Part shown: one piece after another, positions 59,075 to 64,000 of the stretch
How positions within the stretch are numbered: position 1 is the first letter of the stretch
Layout of the letters: every line of letters begins with the position of its first letter
The notes under the pieces: generated by a model
Databases searched by the model: none
Told to the model about the DNA's origin: nothing
What the model saw: only the letters and a program-made list of their open reading frames with translations
Assembly (NCBI GenBank): GCA_020064725.1
Contig: JAGTWJ010000003.1
Location: forward strand, 496,001-560,000
DNA length: 64,000 bases
From: Drechslerella dactyloides
Taxonomy: Eukaryota; Ascomycota; Orbiliomycetes; Orbiliales; Orbiliaceae
Direction of reading: 5' to 3'
Made by a program: the position numbers and the translations under genes

Positions 59075-61101
59075 CTCTGAGCGACCAGGAACAGCTGCTT
59101 TCGTATGCTGTAAAGGGGGTCGACAGTCCAATGTTGACGACGAAGTGTCGGTATTGACGGTTGCTTCAAGCCTGAGCAGTACTGAGATGGTACTCCAAGG
59201 AATCCGCTGCGACTTATTTTTGAGAGGAGGTACCTAGGTATATTGTAGTGACTGGTGACTTCTAGATGCGCTTTCGGCGATTTGGTGGCCCGTACTCTAC
59301 CTCTGTTTGAGACTGCGGGGAGAGATCGTTTACTTCTAAAGAATGATTTAGGAAACTTCAAAGGAGCTTGTCGGCGATATAAGAAGGCGAGATGAAAGAT
59401 TGAGTATTCTTCGGGATGATGGTATTCTGAGGCGGGATGATGTTGATGGATGCAACTATTGTGTGCCTTTTAGGATGTACTGCTGAGTCATTGCCATTGC
59501 TGCCATTTTCGAGCCGCAAGCCAATCAACCCTAAGGGCAGAATTTCCTGTTATAATCTTGTACTACCAGCCTAGTAACGAGACGGGTGCTGGGTCACATC
59601 CTGTACATGCTGTAGGACTATTAGACCAAGAATCAGAAAGGTGCGTAGAGTGCTCTAGTACTAACTCATCGGACGTTGATTACACCCAGAGCATTACTAA
59701 GTTTGTATATATTGTATATGCGTGTCTTGATTATTCGACCCTAGACGCTAGGCTCAAGTAAATTCAATATTAGAATATAATAAATTGCAGGCTATATATA
59801 GGACGACGTTTGGTTACACAAGGCAATGTAGTACGACGTAAGCACAATAAGGTATATAAAATTAAAGTAGCGATACTTCAAGCTCGGTTGATCTCATTAG
59901 TGAACTTCGAAAGATGAGTATTCTAGAATCCTCCTGGTGCTACCCGACCGGAAACCCGTCGAAGATCCATTTTCTAGTGCACCTCTTGGACCTTTTACTC
60001 ATCTTGAGCTTGAGCTTGTGGTCTTCCCACCCTCCCATTCTATTTAGTGAGCTCGAACGGTGACTGTATGCTCGGAGACATTACTAAACCTTTCAACTGC
60101 TGCGAACCGATGACACACAGCCGCATGATGTACATCGATGTCAACTGTCAGTTCTCGTGTTCGTGGCTTTGGCGCCGGCCGCAGTGAAACATAAAAGTAC
60201 GGCGGCGAAGGGGGCGGGCAACGTTGCATTCCGACCCGAGGCATGCATCCATGGCGCCCAGCCCGGTACATTAACAGCAGCGCAGCATGCGGCCAGCTTG
60301 TAATTCCACCGCTTCCAATTGCGGAAATGACGTAGCGACATAATATAGCGGTAGCTACTATAGCTCGAATACCTGTTCGCATTCCAGCCGAACGCAGGTG
60401 GCGCCGCAAATTAAACTTAAGAACAGCGTGCATGCATTCGACGATAAAGACGGAATGTTGGACGCATACTGCTATCGTATCGATATCGCAGTAATTGATA
60501 CACGGACGGAGAATTCGGAATCCTGAATATCGTCGTCGTATCATCGTACGGAACCGGCGGCAGGATTACAGATCGAGATCCAAGAACCCGGGCAGGGCTG
60601 GCAGGGTGGAGAGCCGGCATCCTGCGCTGCGTCCGCGGATTGGCCAGCCGACGTGCCTATTCTCGTGCACGGCAGGGGCCATCCTCGCCTGGGCCCTTGA
60701 CCTGCGAGTTCGTATGGACCGCGTTCCGGCCGTCGACCGTCCGGGGATACTTGCTGGTGGGAACCTCAGATTGATGACAGTCGACGGGCGTCCGCCAATG
60801 GCGCAGCGGCCTCTGTCTCGAGTGGCCGGGGATAAGAACAGAACGGCAGAGGACAAGACAGGACAAGTGCCTGCTGTAACGCCGTCAGATGACAATCAAA
60901 TGGTGGTGGAGAGGAGCTGGTGATATGGTCCGATGGTGCAGCGCTACGCTGTTTTCAGCCCGCGAGCTCCACCTCGCCGGCCGGCGGACGCTTCCTCTGC
61001 AGACAACCAACCAATTCTTGATTTTGACTCGACTCCCCCCTCACGACCATCTTGATTTCTAGCCTTCCTCCTCCTCTCCGCCAGACGATTATAATAACCT
61101 C
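59075..61101. other. Gene-poor, partly AT-rich segment
   Basis: 59700-59900 is AT-rich. The frames at 60044-60544 and 60495-60923 shadow each other on opposite strands and have no domain. The final 150 nt before 61102 is pyrimidine-rich (cttcctcctcctctccgcc) and is presumably the promoter/leader of the next gene. Confidence 0.4.
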
Positions 61102-61868
61102 ATGGCGGCCTCCACCCGCAGCAAGAAGAAGAAGCCGTCGTCGCCGTCTCACGAGCAAATTCAAGATCACGTTCAGGACTCCGCCGCTTCAATCCCGCCC
61201 CCGTCCGAACCCGCCTCCGCTTCATCCACCGCTGTCTCGGCGCCAGACACCGCCTCTCGTCGCCCGCCCACGGACCCCGCATACCGGTCCCGCTACGCCG
61301 CCGGCGGATCGCAGCCGAGAGGCCAGAAGAAGCCCGGCCGCCGGGAGAGCGTCTTCATCGAGAACCTCGACGGCGCAGTCACCGCGAGCGCGAGTATTAA
61401 TATCAACACCACCGTCCCACCGCCGCCTTCGTCACCGTCACCGCTACCGCATCACAGCTACCGCACCCACAGCATCAACCCGCTCGGAAGCAAGGAGTCC
61501 TACATCATGCAGCTGCCCATCCTGCCCTCGCGGTTCAGCATCCTGCTGTTCCTCCTCGTCGCCTGCAGCACCATTTCCCTGTCCACGTCCGCCGAACACG
61601 ACCTCGACAGCCTGCTCAAGCGCGTCCCGGGCGCCGAGGGCGTCGTCGAGCGGCGGGAAGGTCAGTCCCCTCCCTTCCATTCCACCATCTATCCATTGTA
61701 TTTCCCCGTCCATTGGTCGCTGACCTGACTGTCCTCTGTGTAGCCTCCACAGCGCCGAGCTTTCGAATCGGACCAGCGATCCAGAACCCGCAGAAGGACA
61801 TACCAAAGCTGCGCACCGGCCTGCTCGTCCTGGGTATCGGCTGCCTCTTCGCCGGCCTGATGACGTGA
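61102..61868 (+). CDS. Membrane protein with two hydrophobic segments, function unknown
   Basis: Two exons (61102-61660, 61744-61868; 83-nt intron, GTCAGT donor, TGTGTAG acceptor) give 227 residues. The N-terminal about 135 residues are Lys/Ser/Pro-rich and probably disordered (STRSKKKKPSSPSHEQIQDH). A hydrophobic segment lies at about 139-162 (ILPSRFSILLFLLVACSTIS). After a short linker (DLDSLLKRVPGAEGVVER) and the junction, the C-terminus is a second hydrophobic segment (TGLLVLGIGCLFAGLMT) that ends the protein. This hairpin-like tail layout suggests an ER or other endomembrane protein. The family is not recognised. The phase across the junction is consistent (Gly-Glu/Ala-Ser). Confidence 0.7.
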
Positions 61869-63445
61869 CGTGCGTCGCCTCATCATGCGACCGGCGTGAT
61901 TGCAAGTCGCGCCCGAAACAGAGCAGAACAGACCAGCCAGCCAGCCACCGCCAAGTAACCGCCCACCGTACTATATATTGTACCCATAGAAACCGAGCGA
62001 CGTCATAGACCGGTTCCGTGCGTCGCGTGCGCGTCATCACAGCGCATCATCTAACGAACTTTTACGAACCGAATCGAATCTGCTGCCCATTTAGTTACAT
62101 CTGTTATCCAGCCATTTTCACCACGCTTGCTTATTTCCGTTACGATATACAATCTACATACCTACCGCCGCAACAGGAAACCTCCCACAGGGAGGACAGA
62201 GAAAGCCACCGCATCTGCCTTTTCTTTCTTTCCCTTCCTTACCTATCATTGCACCACCAGTTCATGAGGCCGGTCAATGGCCGTGTATACCGTGAATACC
62301 CAAGGTTCTCAGTACCGCGGACTCTCCACTTCCTTCTGTCGTTCCAAGCCTTTCCATCAACATCACATATCACACTTCATTGCATCGCATAGGCCGGCGT
62401 TGGCGTTATCTTTTATCCTTTATTATCATTCCTTTCTTCGTCTCTCTTTGAAAAGTCGCTGTTACCGTTCGGTCTCGCGATAGACCTAGTAAGCTCCGGC
62501 GTCGCCGACTTTTTGTGTAATTTACATATGCGCGCGAATATGCCGCATTTCGTACGCCTGCGCGCACCGCGCGACGAAGCAACAGACATCATGACATAAA
62601 TTAAAGAAATAAAATATTGATCAATACCACCTAGAAATCTAGCCCAAGATACTAGTAGTGACCTAGCATCCCCGATATCGCACAACAATCATCACACATC
62701 ACGATATATTACAATCGCGTCCAGAGCTCGGTGAAGTAATGGGAAAGATATAGTGAACATTAACACCGCCGTTCATGCATTATGTGTATCCTATCGATCC
62801 TAAAATAAATATCCAACGGACGTCTGAATCATCTCTATCTGTAATGTATATCGTACTCCATCCGTCCATCGTATCATCATCCTTCCCTCCTCTCACCTCC
62901 CCTCCCTCCCCTCTGCACAACATACATATTATCATTACCATTCACACAAATATAGGAAAAAGTATTCCTGCAAACACAAAAGAGAAAATAGATATAGAAA
63001 TAGAAAAAATCCCATGTAAGCAAGCCATGCGTGCATCCAAACTGCGTGATAGATATCCCATTAATCGCAAAACCCACCAACCACAAGCAGGGTAAACAAC
63101 AGCCATTGCAATATAAACGAAGTCAAAAACGAGCCCCCAATCATGCATGCAGTACAAAATGCAAACGTTACCATTCAAAAAAACCAGTGAACCGAGCGAT
63201 AAGACGACGACGAAGAGAAAGAAGGAGAGGAAGGAAGAAGGAGAGGAAGGAAGAAGAGAAAGTAAGTGAGTATAAGAAAGCCCAAGATAGATCCCATACC
63301 CAAAGCCAGCCACCAAGAATCGAATATCTCAAAAGAAAAAGAGATAAGAAAAGAGAAAGAAGAAGTATGACAACATCTCCAATCATTACTATTACCCACT
63401 AAGATCGATGCCCATCGACCGCGACTCGACAAAACGCCCCCACCG
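61869..63445. other. Convergent intergenic region
   Basis: No gene is supported between two convergent genes. There is AT-rich sequence at 62600-63000 and a purine-rich run (gaaagaaggagaggaaggaag) at about 63210-63260. Frames on both strands here follow this low complexity. Confidence 0.4.
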
Positions 63446-64000
63446 TCACCGCATACTATCCAGTATCTGCGACCGCACAATCCTCCCACTCGTACTCACC
63501 CGCTTCCGCAGCCGCTCCTCCTTCTCCCGCTCCTTCTTGCGCTCGTCGCCGCTATGCGAGCCACCTCGGTGACCCATGCCGCTGCCACTGCCATTACCGT
63601 TGCCGCTGCTCCCGGCTCCTTCGCCGCCGCTCGACGTGCCACCGCTGCTGCCTGGCGCACCCGTACCGCTGTTTTCTCCCCCGCCACTACTACTACCGCC
63701 GGCTCGGGCGGATTTGAGCGCAATGTAGCCTCGCGCGGCACTCGACACGGGAATCTTCGTACTCCCGCTCACCGCCGCGATGCTCGCGCCGTTCTGCAGC
63801 AGCAGCTCCGCCATCGGGAACGTCGGCTCCTTCACTTCCTTGGGTGCTCCGTTGCCGTTGCCGCTGCTACCGGACGACGTGGCGTCAGTGGGCACGGCGG
63901 TGGGGACGTCGTCGCGGGGGTCCGCGGCCGCCAGCGCATGGTAGACGATATGCACGCCGCGCCCGTCGGTGAGGTTGGGATTCGCCTTGACCGCGACAGC
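63446..64000 (-). CDS. C-terminal part of an ankyrin-like protein, cut by window edge
   Basis: The minus-strand frame runs from the window edge to a TGA at 63446-63448, giving 184 residues of a larger protein. The visible part starts VKANPNLTDGRGVHIVYHAL and continues after a Ser/Gly-rich linker with FPMAELLLQNGASIAAVSG, which has the LLLxxGA shape of ankyrin repeats. The tail is very Gly/Ser-rich (SGGTSSGGEGAGSSGNGNGS) and ends with a charged helix (ERKKEREKEERLRKRV). Fungal TORC2 subunit Avo2 and several other proteins have such ankyrin repeats with low-complexity tails, so the exact family is open. The start lies outside the window. Confidence 0.6.
   Translation of the reverse strand, partial: AVAVKANPNLTDGRGVHIVYHALAAADPRDDVPTAVPTDATSSGSSGNGNGAPKEVKEPTFPMAELLLQNGASIAAVSGSTKIPVSSAARGYIALKSARAGGSSSGGGENSGTGAPGSSGGTSSGGEGAGSSGNGNGSGSGMGHRGGSHSGDERKKEREKEERLRKRVSTSGRIVRSQILDSMR

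Noticed and set aside
60044..60923. Overlapping frames of 142-166 codons on both strands
   Set aside because: They shadow each other, have no recognisable motif, and no splice pattern supports them.
1..64000. tRNA genes
   Set aside because: I scanned both strands for B-box-like GGTTCGANNCC with acceptor pairing and found none convincing. A tRNAscan-SE run would settle it.

Overview
This is a stretch of nuclear DNA from a filamentous ascomycete (Pezizomycotina-type). Protein-coding genes are broken by short introns, mostly 50-100 nt, with GTRNGT donors, CTAAC-like branch sites and YAG acceptors. The recognisable proteins are fungal housekeeping proteins in their filamentous-fungus form, for example a long IES1, a PX-PH-RhoGAP Bem3 and a fungal CRY-DASH. 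I cannot fix the class or species from sequence alone. All exon coordinates below were worked out by eye from splice consensus, reading phase and family conservation.

Layout from left to right. SVP26/TEX261 cargo receptor (+, 654-1526). Mitochondrial NAD-isocitrate dehydrogenase subunit IDH1 (+, 2019-3527). A gene-poor segment with one possible small gene (+, 4148-4511) and scattered coding-like scraps. eIF2 gamma GCD11 (+, 8119-9884). INO80 subunit IES1 (-, 11204-14037), divergent from a CRY-DASH cryptochrome (+, 15881-17699). BUD23 rRNA methyltransferase (+, 18157-19049). A large AT-hook nuclear protein (+, 19750-22888). DED1 DEAD-box helicase (-, 24930-27156). A protein with a CFEM-like cysteine pattern (-, 29553-30903). 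A 4.4 kb empty segment, then BEM3 RhoGAP (-, 35290-39948). A Pro/Ser-rich coiled-coil protein with unresolved reading-frame breaks (-, 43299-46382). Ribosomal protein uL5/RPL11 (-, 47497-48317), divergent from the spliceosomal SmB gene (+, 48770-49746). An 89-residue three-exon gene (-, 50373-50954) and a possible membrane protein (-, 51051-51845). A degenerate zone at about 52-60 kb with AT-rich patches, a Ty1/copia integrase relic, a decayed gene fragment and one small intron-bearing gene. A two-segment membrane protein (+, 61102-61868), and the 3' end of an ankyrin-like protein cut by the window edge (-, 63446-64000).

The genes do not form a pathway cluster. They are mostly core functions: translation (GCD11, DED1, RPL11, BUD23), splicing (SmB), chromatin (IES1, AT-hook protein), TCA cycle (IDH1), ER-Golgi traffic (SVP26) and Rho signalling (BEM3). 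I found no CRISPR array, rRNA gene, convincing tRNA gene or secondary-metabolite cluster. The most unusual items are a 9-nt micro-exon in SmB, a CRY-DASH protein that lacks the usual C-terminal end and has an altered flavin-pocket motif, two same-direction frame breaks in the 43-46 kb gene, and the CFEM-like motif in a protein with no signal peptide.
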